This document shows, piece after piece, positions 1 through 12,762 of a stretch of 64,000 bases of DNA. The notes under the pieces were generated by a model. The model saw nothing but the letters and a program-made list of their open reading frames with translations, searched no databases and was not told the DNA's origin. The stretch is taken from positions 1-64,000 of the forward strand of contig CACOJM010000006.1 of NCBI GenBank assembly GCA_902627565.1. Reading direction: 5' to 3'. Made by a program: the position numbers and the translations under genes. Numbering within the stretch: position 1 is the first letter of the stretch; every line of letters begins with the position of its first letter. The stretch is from an uncultured Pelagibacteraceae bacterium. Its GTDB lineage: Bacteria > Pseudomonadota > Alphaproteobacteria > Pelagibacterales > Pelagibacteraceae.

Positions 1-2
1 AA

Positions 3-1274
3 CATTTAGATTTCTTAAAAAAAAACTTAGAAGATCAAAATATATATTCGTCAAAGTTTTCTGAGATTTTTAATAAAATGGATATATTTCAAACTGAAGA
101 TGAGGAGGAAAATAAAGAAGAAAATCAGGAAAATGAGCAAAATAATTCGTCAAATGAAGATCAAGATAGTGATGATGAAGATAAAAGAGATCAAAATCAA
201 GAAGAAGAAACAGAAGCTAGTTTAGACTCTGATTATGATTTAGACGAATATAAATTAGACGAACAATTGATTGATACTGATTCTGACAAAGAAAATAATC
301 AACAAGTTATTAAAAAAAAGAATTTGAATGAATTTAATTTAGATTATAAACTTTATACATCTAAATTTGATGAAATCATAAAAGCCGAAAATTTAGAAAA
401 CTTTGAAGACGCTATCAAATTAAGAAAAACACTTGATCAACAACTTGTTGGTTTTCAAGATATAATTACAAAACTTGCTAATAAATTGCAGAGACAATTA
501 CTAGCAAAACAAAATCGTGCTTGGGAATTTGATTTAGAAGAGGGTTTATTGGATAGCTCAAAGCTACCGCGGATAATAATGGATCCTTACAATTCACTAT
601 CCTTTAAAAAAGAAAAAGATTTAGAATTTAAAGACACAATTGTAACTTTGTTAATTGATAATTCAGGTTCAATGAGGGGAAGACCCATAACAATTGCAGC
701 CATATGTGCCGATATTCTATCAAGAACTTTAGAGCGTTGTTCTGTCAAAGTTGAAATTTTAGGTTTTACAACAAAAAATTGGAAAGGAGGTCAGAGTAGA
801 GAGTTTTGGAATAAAAATGGAAAACCAAAAACACCAGGCAGATTAAATGATTTAAGACATATAATTTATAAAAGTGCTGATACACATTGGAGGCAGGCTA
901 AAAATAATATTGGTTTAATGCTTAAAGAAGGATTGTTAAAAGAAAATATAGATGGAGAAGCAATATCTTGGTCTTTTAGTAGATTAAAAAAAAGAAAAGA
1001 GGAAAGGAAAATTTTAATGGTAATTTCAGATGGAGCTCCAGTTGATGACTCAACTTTATCTGTAAACTCGGGAGATTTTTTAGAAAAACATTTGAAAAAA
1101 ACTGTAAAATTTATAGAGGATAAAAGTGACATTGAAATTTTAGCTATTGGAATTGGGCACGATGTTTCAAGATATTATAAACGTGCAATAAAAATTACAG
1201 ATGTTAATGAACTTGGAGATGTAATGATTTCCCAGTTAAGCTCAATGTTTGATAGAAAAAGTAAATTACATTAG
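3..1274 (+). CDS. cobT: CobT-like cobaltochelatase subunit, 5' end outside window
   Basis: This is the C-terminal part of a CobT-family protein, the VWA-domain partner of the AAA+ protein CobS. The frame is open from the first full codon at base 3, and the residues before the track's Met read smoothly into it (...[11 protein letters not shown]), so the real start lies upstream of the window and the ATG at 78 is internal. A long Asp/Glu/Asn/Gln-rich acidic stretch is followed by a VWA domain with a MIDAS motif ([13 protein letters not shown]) and the later SDGAP segment, as in CobT. Classical CobT inserts cobalt into hydrogenobyrinate diamide. No other B12 genes are seen here, so the chelatase role is uncertain. 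The 3' end overlaps regB tail-to-tail by 4 bp. Confidence 0.88.
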   Translation, partial: HLDFLKKNLEDQNIYSSKFSEIFNKMDIFQTEDEEENKEENQENEQNNSSNEDQDSDDEDKRDQNQEEETEASLDSDYDLDEYKLDEQLIDTDSDKENNQQVIKKKNLNEFNLDYKLYTSKFDEIIKAENLENFEDAIKLRKTLDQQLVGFQDIITKLANKLQRQLLAKQNRAWEFDLEEGLLDSSKLPRIIMDPYNSLSFKKEKDLEFKDTIVTLLIDNSGSMRGRPITIAAICADILSRTLERCSVKVEILGFTTKNWKGGQSREFWNKNGKPKTPGRLNDLRHIIYKSADTHWRQAKNNIGLMLKEGLLKENIDGEAISWSFSRLKKRKEERKILMVISDGAPVDDSTLSVNSGDFLEKHLKKTVKFIEDKSDIEILAIGIGHDVSRYYKRAIKITDVNELGDVMISQLSSMFDRKSKLH

Positions 1275-2551
1275 ATATTAAATAAATCTCTATTTTTCCA
1301 TTTAATTATAACTTCTGCACCGCCCCTTGTCTTTGAATTCCAGCAATTCACAGATGCAAAATTTTTTTCTAATAATGTTTTACCAATAAAAAGCCCTAAA
1401 CCTAATCCAATTTTTTCTTTATTGGTTGTTTTGATTGATTTTAAGTATGGCTCTCCTATTTTTGATAAAATATCACCTGGATAACCATCACCATCATCTT
1501 CTATTATTACCTCTGTATTTTCGTTATCTGATTTTAAAGTAATATAAATTTTTTTTTTACAAAATTTATTCGCATTACCAATGAAATTTCTTAGACCATA
1601 AATAATTTCAATCGACTTTGTTATTTTTTTTGAATTTGAGTCTTGATTTGTATTTAGTATAAAATCATTATCACTTGTTTCTTTGAAAGAAGAAATTATA
1701 TCTTTTAAATAAGTACGCATATCAATATCTTCATCGATAAAACTATCTTCTTCACTCGGATTTAAAGATAACTTCTTTAAAATCTCGTCACATCTTTCAA
1801 CTTGACTAGATAAAAGCTTTATGTCTTGATACACATCTTTTTGATCTTTCAGCTGTTTAGTAAGTTCTTGAGTAATAATTTTTATAGTTGATAGAGGTGT
1901 TCCTAAAGAATGCGCTGCGGCTGCGGCTTGGCCACCTAATGATAACATTTCATGTTCTTTTGCCATTATCTCTTCCATTTTATTTAATGCCTCCTTTCTC
2001 AATCTTGATTCAATACCAAAAATAATTGCAAAGTAATTAAGAAATATTAAAGCAATTATAAGAGCTACCGGTATTGAAAAGTAATAATATGGGCTAATAT
2101 GAAAATGGTCATTTAAAGGACTTGGTAGATCTGTTGAATAAAATGTAAGTATAACTATAGCAATTAAAGTAAACAACACTAATAATAAGTTTGTTCTTAA
2201 TCCCAAATTTGATGAAGCAAAAACACTTGGAATCAATAAAAATATTGAAAATGGATTGCTAACTCCCCCTGTTAAATAAATTAAAATTCCAAGTTGAATG
2301 ATATCTATAATTAGAAAAATTAGTGCTGATCTATCAGATAATTGAGTTTTTTTGTATAAAAAGATTAAAAAAAAATTGCTTATTATTCCAATGAAAATAA
2401 CGGCATTACAAATTAAAAAATTAAAATCAAATTTAAAATAAAAATATACTAAATTTACTGAAAATAGTTGACCTATAATTCCTATCCATCTTAAATTTAT
2501 ATATGTTGACTTTTTTAAAGAATAAAATTTTGAAGTCTCGAAAAACTCCAT
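1271..2551 (-). CDS. regB: RegB/PrrB-type redox sensor histidine kinase
   Basis: Membrane sensor kinase of the RegB/PrrB/ActS family, which senses quinone-pool and redox state and phosphorylates RegA. About six hydrophobic helices fill residues 20-180. The ubiquinone-binding heptapeptide GGVSNPF is at about 95-101. The H-box [14 protein letters not shown] has His214, and the redox-active Cys is kept in QVERCDEIL (Cys254). The C-terminal HATPase region includes DDGDGYPGD and [10 protein letters not shown]. It starts 2 nt after gyrB on the same strand, so the two are probably co-transcribed. No regA or senC gene is adjacent, unlike the classical cluster. The family call is strong; the signal sensed in this organism is inferred. 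Confidence 0.9.
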   Translation of the reverse strand: MEFFETSKFYSLKKSTYINLRWIGIIGQLFSVNLVYFYFKFDFNFLICNAVIFIGIISNFFLIFLYKKTQLSDRSALIFLIIDIIQLGILIYLTGGVSNPFSIFLLIPSVFASSNLGLRTNLLLVLFTLIAIVILTFYSTDLPSPLNDHFHISPYYYFSIPVALIIALIFLNYFAIIFGIESRLRKEALNKMEEIMAKEHEMLSLGGQAAAAAHSLGTPLSTIKIITQELTKQLKDQKDVYQDIKLLSSQVERCDEILKKLSLNPSEEDSFIDEDIDMRTYLKDIISSFKETSDNDFILNTNQDSNSKKITKSIEIIYGLRNFIGNANKFCKKKIYITLKSDNENTEVIIEDDGDGYPGDILSKIGEPYLKSIKTTNKEKIGLGLGLFIGKTLLEKNFASVNCWNSKTRGGAEVIIKWKNRDLFNI

Positions 2552-2553
2552 TA

Positions 2554-4663
<2,110 letters not shown>

Positions 4664-4723
4664 CTTATAATAAATTTATTAGTTAAAAATCGTTAAATTT
4701 AGCTGAAATTATTGGTCTTTTAA

Positions 4724-4813
4724 TGGCGGAGAGAATGGGATTCGAACCCATGATAGAGTTTCCTCTATACACGCTTTCCAAGCGTGCGCCTTAAACCACT
4801 CGGCCACCTCTCC
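4724..4813 (-). tRNA. tRNA-Ser(GGA)
   Basis: Read on the minus strand the sequence begins GGAGAGGTGGCCGAGTGG and ends TTCGAATCCCATTCTCTCC-G-CCA. The anticodon stem-loop CTTGGAAAG gives anticodon GGA. The long variable arm (TATAGAGGAAACTCTA) identifies a class II serine tRNA. The acceptor stem pairs over 7 bp with one G-T wobble, and CCA is encoded. Total length is 90 nt. It sits upstream of gyrB on the same strand and next to a surface-glycan island. Confidence 0.97.
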
Positions 4814-4836
4814 ATTTAAAATTATCTTATAATCCA

Positions 4837-4853
4837 TTGTTTATTGTAAACAA
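4837..4853. promoter_or_regulatory. Palindrome upstream of glycan island
   Basis: TTGTTTA-TTG-TAAACAA is a perfect 7-bp inverted repeat around a 3-nt centre, located 24 bp before the first glycan gene and 23 bp upstream of tRNA-Ser. It could be an operator for either direction. The repeat is short and A/T-rich, so chance is possible. Confidence 0.3.
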
Positions 4854-4877
4854 AATTTAATATATTAATAATCATTT

Positions 4878-5306
4878 ATGTATTTGATTTCACATAGAGG
4901 TAATCTCAACGGGATTGATAAAGATGATGAGAATAATCCTGATTATATAAATCAAGCTATTTCTCGTGGATATGATGTCGAGGTAGATGTTAGGTACGAA
5001 AGTGGTCAATTTTTTTTAGGACATGATTTTAATCAATTTCAAGTCAAGGAGGATTTTTTGTTAAATAATAAATTATGGTGTCACGCAAAGACAAATGAGG
5101 CCTTAATAGCACTAGATAGAATTAAAGCACATTATTTTTGGCACCAGGAAGACGATTACACAATAACTAGCAAAGGTTTTTTTTGGACTTATCCTGGAAA
5201 AAAATTATTACAAAAAAGTATTTGTGTTTTACCAGAAAGAGCAAATTATGATAAAATTGATTGTTTGGGAATTTGCTCAGATTTTATCGAAAGATATAAT
5301 AAATAA
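4878..5306 (+). CDS. Short GDPD-like (PI-PLC-like TIM barrel) protein
   Basis: A 142-residue protein resembling the N-terminal part of glycerophosphodiester phosphodiesterase-like barrels: it opens LISHRGNLNG, has NNPDYINQAISRGYDVEVDVR with the acidic pair after a strand, and then GHDFNQF. Full GDPD enzymes are about 240-300 residues, so this is a short member or a half-barrel. Catalysis is not assured; the His of SHRGN, the Glu and Asp of VEVDVR and the His of GHD are present. It overlaps the next gene by one base (TAATG), indicating translational coupling with the sugar nucleotidyltransferase fusion. A role in surface-polymer assembly is inferred from context only. Confidence 0.65.
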   Translation: MYLISHRGNLNGIDKDDENNPDYINQAISRGYDVEVDVRYESGQFFLGHDFNQFQVKEDFLLNNKLWCHAKTNEALIALDRIKAHYFWHQEDDYTITSKGFFWTYPGKKLLQKSICVLPERANYDKIDCLGICSDFIERYNK

Positions 5307-6670
5307 TGATTAAAGCGATAATTTTTGATTTAGATGGTGTATTAGTTGATACAAAACAAATTCATTTTGAAGCTTTAAATGCTGCATTAAGAAAATACAA
5401 ATTTCAAAAAATTTCAATTGATGATCACATAAAAATTTTCGATGGTTTACCTACAAATGAAAAACTAAAAATACTTCAAAAGAAAAAAAATCTCCCAAAA
5501 AAATATTTCTTAAAAATAAATAAATACAAACAAAAAGTAACAGCTGAAATATTAAAAAAAAATATCAAAAAAAATGATAAAATTATTCATATGATGAAAA
5601 ATTTGCATGGAAAATATAAAATTGCGGTTGCTACCAATGCGGTTAATTCAACTTTAAAAATTTGTTTGAATAAACTTGGAATTTCAAAATATGTAGATTT
5701 TAAACTATCAAATGAAGATATAGTGAATCCAAAACCAAATCCTGAGATCTACTTAAGAATATTCATTAAGTTTGGAATATATCCATCTGAAGCTCTAATA
5801 GTCGAAGATTCGCATTATGGTAGAGAGGCTGCTATTTCCTCGGGCGCAAAACTTTTACCAATAAAAAAAATTGACGAATTAGATTTGAAAAAAATTAAGC
5901 TTAATCTAATATCAAAAAAAATAACAGATAAAAAAAATGTATCTTGGGAAGATAATAAAATGAATGTCCTAATACCTATGGCTGGTGCTGGCAAGAGATT
6001 CTTTGATGCTGGTTATGTTTTTCCCAAACCTCTAATTGAAGTTGATAATAAACCAATGATACAATGGGTGATTGAAAGTTTAAATTTACAAGCTAATTAT
6101 ATATTTATAATTCAAAAAGAACATCAAGAAAAATATAATATTAAAAGTGTTTTAAAAATTCTACAACCAGAATGCAAAATAATTGAACTCGATCATTTGA
6201 CTGAAGGTGCAGCTTGTACAACCTTACTAGCAAAAAAATATATCAATAATTCTGATCCTTTAATAATTGCAAACTCAGATCAATACATAAATTGGAATAG
6301 CTCAAAAGCTCTTTATGATTTCAACTCAAAAAATCTCGACGGTGCAATTTTAACTTTTGAGGCTATCCATCCAAAATGGTCATATGCAAAATGTAATGAG
6401 GAAGGTTTTGTCACAGAAGTTGCTGAAAAAAAAGTAATTTCAAAAAATGCGACTGTTGGTGTCTATTATTGGAAACATGGTTCAGACTACGTAAAATCTG
6501 CAGAGGAAATGATCGAGAAAAATATAAGGGTAAACAACGAATTTTATGTTTGTCCGGTTTATAACGAGTTTTTGGCAAAAAATAAAAAAGTAAAAATTCA
6601 TAATGTTGATAAAATGTGGGGATTGGGTACACCAGAGGATCTTGATAATTTTATTCGAAGCATTAAATGA
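5306..6670 (+). CDS. HAD phosphatase / sugar nucleotidyltransferase fusion
   Basis: Two enzymes in one chain. Residues 1 to about 195 form a HAD-IA phosphatase or phosphoglucomutase-like domain: motif I DLDGVLVDT (8-16), the motif II region ATNAVNS, Lys in NPKPNPEIY, and motif IV VEDSHYGREAAISSGA. A short linker leads at about 219 to a nucleotidyltransferase domain beginning MNVLIPMAGAGKRF, with FPKPLIEVDNKPMIQWV and a metal-site ANSDQYI. Such proteins make NDP-sugars; the HAD half may trim or isomerise the sugar phosphate. It overlaps its upstream neighbour by 1 nt and the downstream WavE-like gene by 4 nt. The fused architecture is clear; the sugar is unknown. Confidence 0.85.
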   Translation: MIKAIIFDLDGVLVDTKQIHFEALNAALRKYKFQKISIDDHIKIFDGLPTNEKLKILQKKKNLPKKYFLKINKYKQKVTAEILKKNIKKNDKIIHMMKNLHGKYKIAVATNAVNSTLKICLNKLGISKYVDFKLSNEDIVNPKPNPEIYLRIFIKFGIYPSEALIVEDSHYGREAAISSGAKLLPIKKIDELDLKKIKLNLISKKITDKKNVSWEDNKMNVLIPMAGAGKRFFDAGYVFPKPLIEVDNKPMIQWVIESLNLQANYIFIIQKEHQEKYNIKSVLKILQPECKIIELDHLTEGAACTTLLAKKYINNSDPLIIANSDQYINWNSSKALYDFNSKNLDGAILTFEAIHPKWSYAKCNEEGFVTEVAEKKVISKNATVGVYYWKHGSDYVKSAEEMIEKNIRVNNEFYVCPVYNEFLAKNKKVKIHNVDKMWGLGTPEDLDNFIRSIK

Positions 6671-7845
6671 GTTTTAAAAATTTATTAAAAAAAAAATTAG
6701 GTAATCATTATTATAAAATAAGATCTAAATATATTTTAACTAAAATATTTGGAAAATATTATCTCAATACAAGATCAATTATAAAAGAGTTTACTAGCAA
6801 ATTTTCTTTTATTAAAAGAAATCTTAATAAAAAAATAGAATATCAAAGTATAATTAATAAAGAATCAGGATTTATTGTAGACTGTACTAAAGATAACTAT
6901 TTTAGCTACCATTTACGACCAAAAAATTCTAAAGATTTTAATTTAGAAAGTACTTGTACAATTAACGAGAAGATTGCAATTATAATACAGGGTCCAATTC
7001 AGGAAAGATTCGCTTTTCTAAAAAACACATTAAAAATTTATAAAAAGATATTTAAAAATTCTATAATAATCATCTCAACTTGGGAAAATGAAAATAAAGG
7101 TTTATTAAGTAGCCTAGAAGATCAAAATATATTTATAATTTTTAACAAAGAACCGGAAAAATCTCATAATAATATAAATCATCAAATACTCTCAACAAAT
7201 ACAGCATTGAAATTTGCAATTGAAAAAGGTGCAAAATATTCACTAAAAACACGCGCAGACGTAAGAATTTACAAAAATAACTTAGAAACTTATTTAATCT
7301 CACTAATAAAAACTTTTCCTATAAAACAAAACAATCTAATAAGTTCCAGAATAATTGTTCCGAGCTTAAATACTTTTAAATTTAGAATTTACTCATTGAG
7401 TGACATAGTTATGTTTGGTGAAAGTAAAGATCTAATAGAATATTTCAAACTTGAATTTTTTAGAGAAGGTCTTAAAAAATTTAATTTGGATGAAAAAAAT
7501 TTCTTAAAAAATGGCACTCCTGTAGTTGCTGAAATTTTTTTATGCTCCAGATTTATTAATTCATTAGAAAGTAAAATCGATTGGGATTTGTATAATTGGT
7601 GGCAAAGTCTAAAAAATTATTTTTGTATAATTGACAATTCTTCATTAGATTTATTTTGGCATAAATATAATTGGGAATACGAATATAGATATTTAAGAAC
7701 ATATGCTGATAAATTCGCAAGGGCTATAGATTTTCAAGATTGGTTATCACTATACCAAGGATATGAAAATAATTGGCAACTTGCATCAAATGAACATGAA
7801 AAATATAATGAGTTATTGAAACTTACAAATATTTTTAAAGATTAA
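6667..7845 (+). CDS. WavE-like LPS/capsule synthesis protein
   Basis: A 392-residue protein resembling the WavE lipopolysaccharide-synthesis family. The signature region is IAIIIQGPIQERFAFLKNTL followed by NSIIIISTWENE, then ALKFAIEKGAKYSLKTRADVRIY, which looks like a nucleotide-sugar-binding GT-A fold. The first 100 residues are Lys/Asn-rich and unassigned. The start ATG overlaps the stop of the HAD/nucleotidyltransferase fusion (ATGA), so the two are co-translated. The 3' end overlaps the convergent FkbM-family gene by 4 bp. A glycosyltransferase role is inferred from family resemblance; donor and acceptor are unknown. Confidence 0.7.
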   Translation: MSFKNLLKKKLGNHYYKIRSKYILTKIFGKYYLNTRSIIKEFTSKFSFIKRNLNKKIEYQSIINKESGFIVDCTKDNYFSYHLRPKNSKDFNLESTCTINEKIAIIIQGPIQERFAFLKNTLKIYKKIFKNSIIIISTWENENKGLLSSLEDQNIFIIFNKEPEKSHNNINHQILSTNTALKFAIEKGAKYSLKTRADVRIYKNNLETYLISLIKTFPIKQNNLISSRIIVPSLNTFKFRIYSLSDIVMFGESKDLIEYFKLEFFREGLKKFNLDEKNFLKNGTPVVAEIFLCSRFINSLESKIDWDLYNWWQSLKNYFCIIDNSSLDLFWHKYNWEYEYRYLRTYADKFARAIDFQDWLSLYQGYENNWQLASNEHEKYNELLKLTNIFKD

Positions 7846-8543
7846 ATTTTTATAAAGTCAGAAATTTGGTTAGCAAACTTTTTAAACATAAAAAAATTAG
7901 TTACACCAATCTTATTAATGAAGATATAATCATTATTTTTTAGTATCTTGTAAACTTCATTATTATAATAATCCTCAGGGAATAAATCATTATTTTCTAT
8001 TGTCACCAAAGTAGGAGTAAACTTTTTAAAATCTATGCCTTTAATTACATCTAATTCACTCCCTTCAACATCAATATTTAAATATTCGAATGAACTAATA
8101 TTATATTTAATTAAAACAGAATTTAATTTTAAACACTCTATCTTTTTTTTTTGTTGGTTATCATGTTTTTGAATTAAAGAATTTTGTTGGTTAATAGGTG
8201 AATTTTCATAATAATATGTTTCCCCATCAAAATTTGATATGGCTAAATTCAAATTTATATCTTTTTTTCTCACAATTTTAAAAAGATCAATTGATGTTTT
8301 GCTTATATCAATATTTATCCCATGCCAGTTTTTTTCATACAGCTTCGCAGTTAGTGAGCCTTTGAAAGGATGATAACATCCAACATCAACATAAAATCCT
8401 TTATTTACATTTTTAAATAATCTATTAATAAAAACATCCTCTGCAAATTCACCAAAATGAACTGAGGGTTTTTTATTTCTATAAATTTTTAATATCTTAT
8501 AAAAAAAGTAAAATAATTTATTTTTAAGTAATTTATTTTTCAC
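7842..8543 (-). CDS. FkbM-family methyltransferase
   Basis: SAM-dependent methyltransferase of the FkbM family, usually O-methylating sugars or polyketides. Motif I is [16 protein letters not shown], the acidic end of strand 2 is GINIDIS, and the later [17 protein letters not shown] is the classic FkbM segment. It begins with GTG: the GTG at 8543 overlaps the lepA stop as GTGA, so translation is coupled to lepA at the tail of the long translation-gene unit. It faces the WavE-like gene, with which it probably shares a role in surface-glycan decoration. The target is unknown. Confidence 0.85.
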   Translation of the reverse strand: MKNKLLKNKLFYFFYKILKIYRNKKPSVHFGEFAEDVFINRLFKNVNKGFYVDVGCYHPFKGSLTAKLYEKNWHGINIDISKTSIDLFKIVRKKDINLNLAISNFDGETYYYENSPINQQNSLIQKHDNQQKKKIECLKLNSVLIKYNISSFEYLNIDVEGSELDVIKGIDFKKFTPTLVTIENNDLFPEDYYNNEVYKILKNNDYIFINKIGVTNFFMFKKFANQISDFIKI

Positions 8544-10348
8544 TTCTCTTTACTTATTTTAAGAACCCCAATAAATGCTTCTTGAGGAATCTCTACCCTT
8601 CCAAACTGTTTTGATCTTGCTTTACCTTTTTTTTGTTTTTCCAAAAGTTTTCTTTTTCTATCAGTTGCACCACCACCATGAATTTTAGTTAAAACATCTT
8701 TCTTAAAACCTTTAATTGTTTCTCTAGCAATAATTTTGCCACCTATGGCTGCTTGAATAGGTATCATAAAGTTATGCCTTGGAATTAAATCCTTCAATTT
8801 TTCACAAACTTCTCTACCAGTTTTTTGGGCAAAATCTTTATGTATCATCATTGCTAATGCATCAACAGGTTCACTGTTAACTAAAATACCTAATTTGACT
8901 AAATCTCCTTCTCTATGTTCAATTATTTCATAATCAAAGCTCGCATATCCACTTGTCATTGATTTTATTCTATCATTAAAATCAAAAACAACCTCATTAA
9001 GTGGTAATTCATAAGAAATAACTGCTCTGTTACCTGAATAGCTTAAATTGGTTTGAATACCTCTCTTATCCTGACATAATTTAATAATTGATCCCAAATA
9101 ATTATCTGGTGTTATTATTGTAGCTTTTATCCAAGGCTCTTCAATAGATCTAATAAGTGTTGGATCTGGCAAGCTTGATGGATTTTGTAAATCTTTTATA
9201 TCTCCGTTGTTTAATTTTACTTTATAGACAACCCCTGGTGTAGTCGTTAATAAATTAACGTCAAATTCCCGCTCCAATCTTTCTGTAATAATTTCGAGAT
9301 GTAATAGCCCTAAAAAACCGCATCTAAAACCTAAACCGAGAGCAGATGAAGATTCTGCTTCATAAGAAAAGCTTGCATCATTAAGTTGTAATTTTGCTAA
9401 TCCATCTTTCAATTTTTGATATTCAGAACTATCTACTGGAAATAGGCCACAAAAAACAACAGGTTTACTTGGTTTAAAACCAGGTAAAGCCTCAACTTTT
9501 GGTTTTGTTGCATCACAAATTGTGTCCCCAACTTTAGTATCTGACAAAACTTTTATTCCTGTTGTTATAAATCCAATTTCTCCAGAATTAAGTTCATTTA
9601 CATCTTTTGGTTTGGGTGTAAACAAGCCAACTTTTTCAACAACATAATCTTGATTAGTTGAGAGCATTTTTATTTTCATATTTTTTGTTATTTTACCATT
9701 TATAACTCTGACTAATATTACAACCCCAAGATAAGTGTCGTACCAGCTATCTACTAGCAAACATTTTAAATCTTGATTCAAATTACCTTTAGGTCCAGGT
9801 AATTGATTAACAATTTGCTCCAATATATCATCTATACCTTCCCCAGTTTTTCCTGAACAAGGAATAGCATTTTCGGTATCAATGCCAATAACATCTTCGA
9901 TTTGTTTTTTTGTTCTATCTAAATCTGATGCTGGTAAATCAACTTTATTTAAAACAGGTATAATTTCATGATTTATATCTAGAGCCTGATAAACATTAGC
10001 CAATGTTTGAGCTTCAACTCCCTGAGTACTATCTACAATAAGAATAGAACCCTCACATGCATAAAGAGATCTGCTAACTTCATAACTAAAATCAACATGT
10101 CCAGGTGTATCTATTATATTTAAGATATACTCTTTACCATTTTTAGATTTATAATTTAGTTTTACAGTTTGAGCTTTGATAGTAATTCCTCTTTCTCGTT
10201 CAATATCCATTGAGTCTAGGACTTGCGCTTTCATCTCTCTTTCACTTAATCCTCCACATCTATGAATTATTCTATCAGCAATTGTTGATTTGCCATGATC
10301 AATATGAGCAATAATTGCAAAATTTCTAATATGATTAATCGTGCTCAT
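8540..10348 (-). CDS. lepA: Elongation factor 4 (LepA)
   Basis: Ribosome-associated GTPase EF4/LepA, which acts on stalled or mistranslocated ribosomes. The length of 602 is typical. G1 is [13 protein letters not shown], the switch region has RGITIKAQ, G3 is DTPGHVDF, and G4 is NKVDLP. The LepA-specific C-terminal domain ends with [27 protein letters not shown]. It follows pheT by 5 nt and its stop overlaps the GTG of the FkbM methyltransferase gene, placing it late in the thrS-infC-rplT-pheST unit. Confidence 0.97.
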   Translation of the reverse strand: MSTINHIRNFAIIAHIDHGKSTIADRIIHRCGGLSEREMKAQVLDSMDIERERGITIKAQTVKLNYKSKNGKEYILNIIDTPGHVDFSYEVSRSLYACEGSILIVDSTQGVEAQTLANVYQALDINHEIIPVLNKVDLPASDLDRTKKQIEDVIGIDTENAIPCSGKTGEGIDDILEQIVNQLPGPKGNLNQDLKCLLVDSWYDTYLGVVILVRVINGKITKNMKIKMLSTNQDYVVEKVGLFTPKPKDVNELNSGEIGFITTGIKVLSDTKVGDTICDATKPKVEALPGFKPSKPVVFCGLFPVDSSEYQKLKDGLAKLQLNDASFSYEAESSSALGLGFRCGFLGLLHLEIITERLEREFDVNLLTTTPGVVYKVKLNNGDIKDLQNPSSLPDPTLIRSIEEPWIKATIITPDNYLGSIIKLCQDKRGIQTNLSYSGNRAVISYELPLNEVVFDFNDRIKSMTSGYASFDYEIIEHREGDLVKLGILVNSEPVDALAMMIHKDFAQKTGREVCEKLKDLIPRHNFMIPIQAAIGGKIIARETIKGFKKDVLTKIHGGGATDRKRKLLEKQKKGKARSKQFGRVEIPQEAFIGVLKISKEK

Positions 10349-10353
10349 TTTTC

Positions 10354-12762
10354 TTAAGAACGGATCTTGGCACCAGTTTTATTTTCAACAGTTTTGATAA
10401 TCAAATTATTTATTTTTTCTAAATCATTATCATTTAAAGTTTTTTCTGAAGATTGAATTGTCACACTTATAGCTATTGATTTTTGATTTTCAGGAATGTT
10501 ATCTCCTTCGTATACATCAAAAACTTTAATATTTGAAATTAAATTTTTATCAATATTTGATATTACACTTACTAAATCTTGCACACTTATTTTTTTATCA
10601 ACAATAAATGCAAAATCTCTTTCAGATTTTTGAAAGTCGGATACTGAATATTTTGTTTTTTGGTCTTTAAAAGGTTTTTTTGGTAATTTTAAATTATCTA
10701 GAAATATTTCGAATCCCACCAAAGACTCTGTTTTAATATCTAGCGTTTTGATAATATTTGGATGAATTTCGCCAAAATAAGCAGCTACTTTATCTTTTCC
10801 CTTATTTAGAAATAATCTTCCTGATTTTCCTGGATGATAATAACTAGGGCTTTTATCATCAACATAAAATTTTAATGAATCATAACCAGCTTCTACTAAA
10901 GTTTGTATAACATCTCTTTTGATATCAAAAACATCTATATTTCTCTCTTTTTCAATCCATGAAAGTCTAGATTTTTTCCCAGCCGACAAACCACAAACAA
11001 CTGTATTCTGTTCTCCAGGTTGTGAACCATAAAATATTGGTCCTATTTCAAATATTGATAAATCTTTAATTCCTCTATCTAAGTTTTTACTCATGTACAT
11101 CACTAAATTTGAAAAAATAGAATTTCTTAATACTCCCAATTCAGAGCTAATTGGATTTACAATTTTTATTTCTTTATTGTCCTCTTTAAAGTGATCGTTA
11201 TATTTTGAATCTGTAAAAGACCAAGTGATAGCCTCGAAATACCCTTTAGATGCTACTGCCCTTTGAATAAAGTGAAATAACTTTTGAGTTGGATTTAAAG
11301 TATTCTTTGATCTTTCTTTAATAGGATTTTCTGTTTTAATTTTTTCATAGCCACTAATTCTTACAAGTTCCTCAACTATATCAATTTCTTGAACAATATC
11401 TGGTCTCCAAGTTGGCACTGATAATTTAAACAATTTATTCTCTTTTTTTAATTTAAAACCAAGTTTTTCTAAAATGCTTATCATTTCCTTGGTTGGAATT
11501 TTAAAACCAGTAATTTTTTCAAACGTTTTAGGTTCAAATTTTATTACTTTATTTTTATAAGACTCAATCTTTTGAATGTCTATTTTACTAATTTCACCAC
11601 CACAAATTTCCTTAATTAAAAGAGCTGCTTTATTTAATCCATCTTCATTAGATAACTGATCAATACCTCTTTCAAATCTAAATTTAGCATCTGTATCGAT
11701 ATTCAATTTTTTAGCAGTTTTTCTAATTGATCTTGGATCAAAATAAGCAGATTCTAATAAAATATTTTTTGTATCTAACTCTGTACCTGATCTTGTTCCT
11801 CCAATAATTCCTCCAAGGCCTAGGACACCTTCACTATCACTTATTACACACATTCCATCATCTAGTTTATAATTTTTATTATCTAGAGCAGTAAATTCTT
11901 CTCCTGATTTTGAATTTCTAACAACTATTCCCTTCACAATTTTGTCGGCATCATATGCGTGCAAAGGACGATTAATATCAATCATGACATAATTAGTAAT
12001 ATCTACAATTGCAGATATTGGTTTTTGGCCTATAGAAATTAATTTATCTTTCAACCACTGAGGACTTTCTGTATTTTTAACGTTAGTTATCAAACAGCTA
12101 CCAAAAGATAAACAGCCTTGATTTTTTTCTTTTGTTATTTTTACTTTTAAGGTCTGTTTTTTATTAGATTTTATTTTTTTATCTTTTTCTGGTTTTAAAT
12201 TTCCAAAACCTGCAGCTGATAAATCTCTCGCAATCCCTCGAACACCAAGACAGTCTGGTCTATTTGGTGTAATTGATAAATCAATAAGATTGGAACTTAA
12301 TTTAGAAAAATAACTTTTTCCAATATTTTTTGCATATTTGGATAACGACAGTTCAATAATCCCCTCACTTTCATCTGATAAATTCAATTCAAATTCGGAA
12401 CAGAGCATTCCATAAGATGTAACATCTCTTATTTTAGCAACAACAAGTTTAGTTTTGTTTTTTGGGATTATCGCACCTGGTGGAGCATATATAGTAAGAA
12501 GGCCCTCTCTTGCATTTGCGGCCCCACAAACAACTTTTTTAATTTCTTTATTACCAACATCAACATCACAAACTTTAAGTCTATCTGCATTAGGATGTTT
12601 TTCTGTTTTTACAATTTTTGCTACCTTAAATAAATCTAATCCCTCAGATAAGTTTTCAATACTCTCAACCTCAAGACCTATGTCTGTTAGTTTCTCTAGA
12701 AGTTTATCCTCTTTAGCACTTATTTTTAAATGATCTTTTAACCAATCATATGTAATCTTCAT
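10354..12762 (-). CDS. pheT: Phenylalanyl-tRNA synthetase beta subunit
   Basis: Large subunit of the (alpha-beta)2 PheRS; it binds tRNA and edits mischarged Tyr-tRNA. The N-terminal tRNA-binding OB domain (about 39-150) has [19 protein letters not shown]. The B3/B4 editing domain includes [20 protein letters not shown], the B5 domain sits in the middle, and the C-terminal ferredoxin-fold anticodon domain has [17 protein letters not shown]. At 802 residues it is full length. Its ATG overlaps the pheS stop by 4 nt, coupling the two subunits. Confidence 0.97.
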   Translation of the reverse strand: MKITYDWLKDHLKISAKEDKLLEKLTDIGLEVESIENLSEGLDLFKVAKIVKTEKHPNADRLKVCDVDVGNKEIKKVVCGAANAREGLLTIYAPPGAIIPKNKTKLVVAKIRDVTSYGMLCSEFELNLSDESEGIIELSLSKYAKNIGKSYFSKLSSNLIDLSITPNRPDCLGVRGIARDLSAAGFGNLKPEKDKKIKSNKKQTLKVKITKEKNQGCLSFGSCLITNVKNTESPQWLKDKLISIGQKPISAIVDITNYVMIDINRPLHAYDADKIVKGIVVRNSKSGEEFTALDNKNYKLDDGMCVISDSEGVLGLGGIIGGTRSGTELDTKNILLESAYFDPRSIRKTAKKLNIDTDAKFRFERGIDQLSNEDGLNKAALLIKEICGGEISKIDIQKIESYKNKVIKFEPKTFEKITGFKIPTKEMISILEKLGFKLKKENKLFKLSVPTWRPDIVQEIDIVEELVRISGYEKIKTENPIKERSKNTLNPTQKLFHFIQRAVASKGYFEAITWSFTDSKYNDHFKEDNKEIKIVNPISSELGVLRNSIFSNLVMYMSKNLDRGIKDLSIFEIGPIFYGSQPGEQNTVVCGLSAGKKSRLSWIEKERNIDVFDIKRDVIQTLVEAGYDSLKFYVDDKSPSYYHPGKSGRLFLNKGKDKVAAYFGEIHPNIIKTLDIKTESLVGFEIFLDNLKLPKKPFKDQKTKYSVSDFQKSERDFAFIVDKKISVQDLVSVISNIDKNLISNIKVFDVYEGDNIPENQKSIAISVTIQSSEKTLNDNDLEKINNLIIKTVENKTGAKIRS

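Noticed and set aside
866-1132. Antisense ORF inside cobT and similar track ORFs opposite or inside long genes
   Set aside because: They lie wholly within well-supported coding frames, show no family motifs, and are the expected shadows of Lys/Asn/Ile-rich genes.
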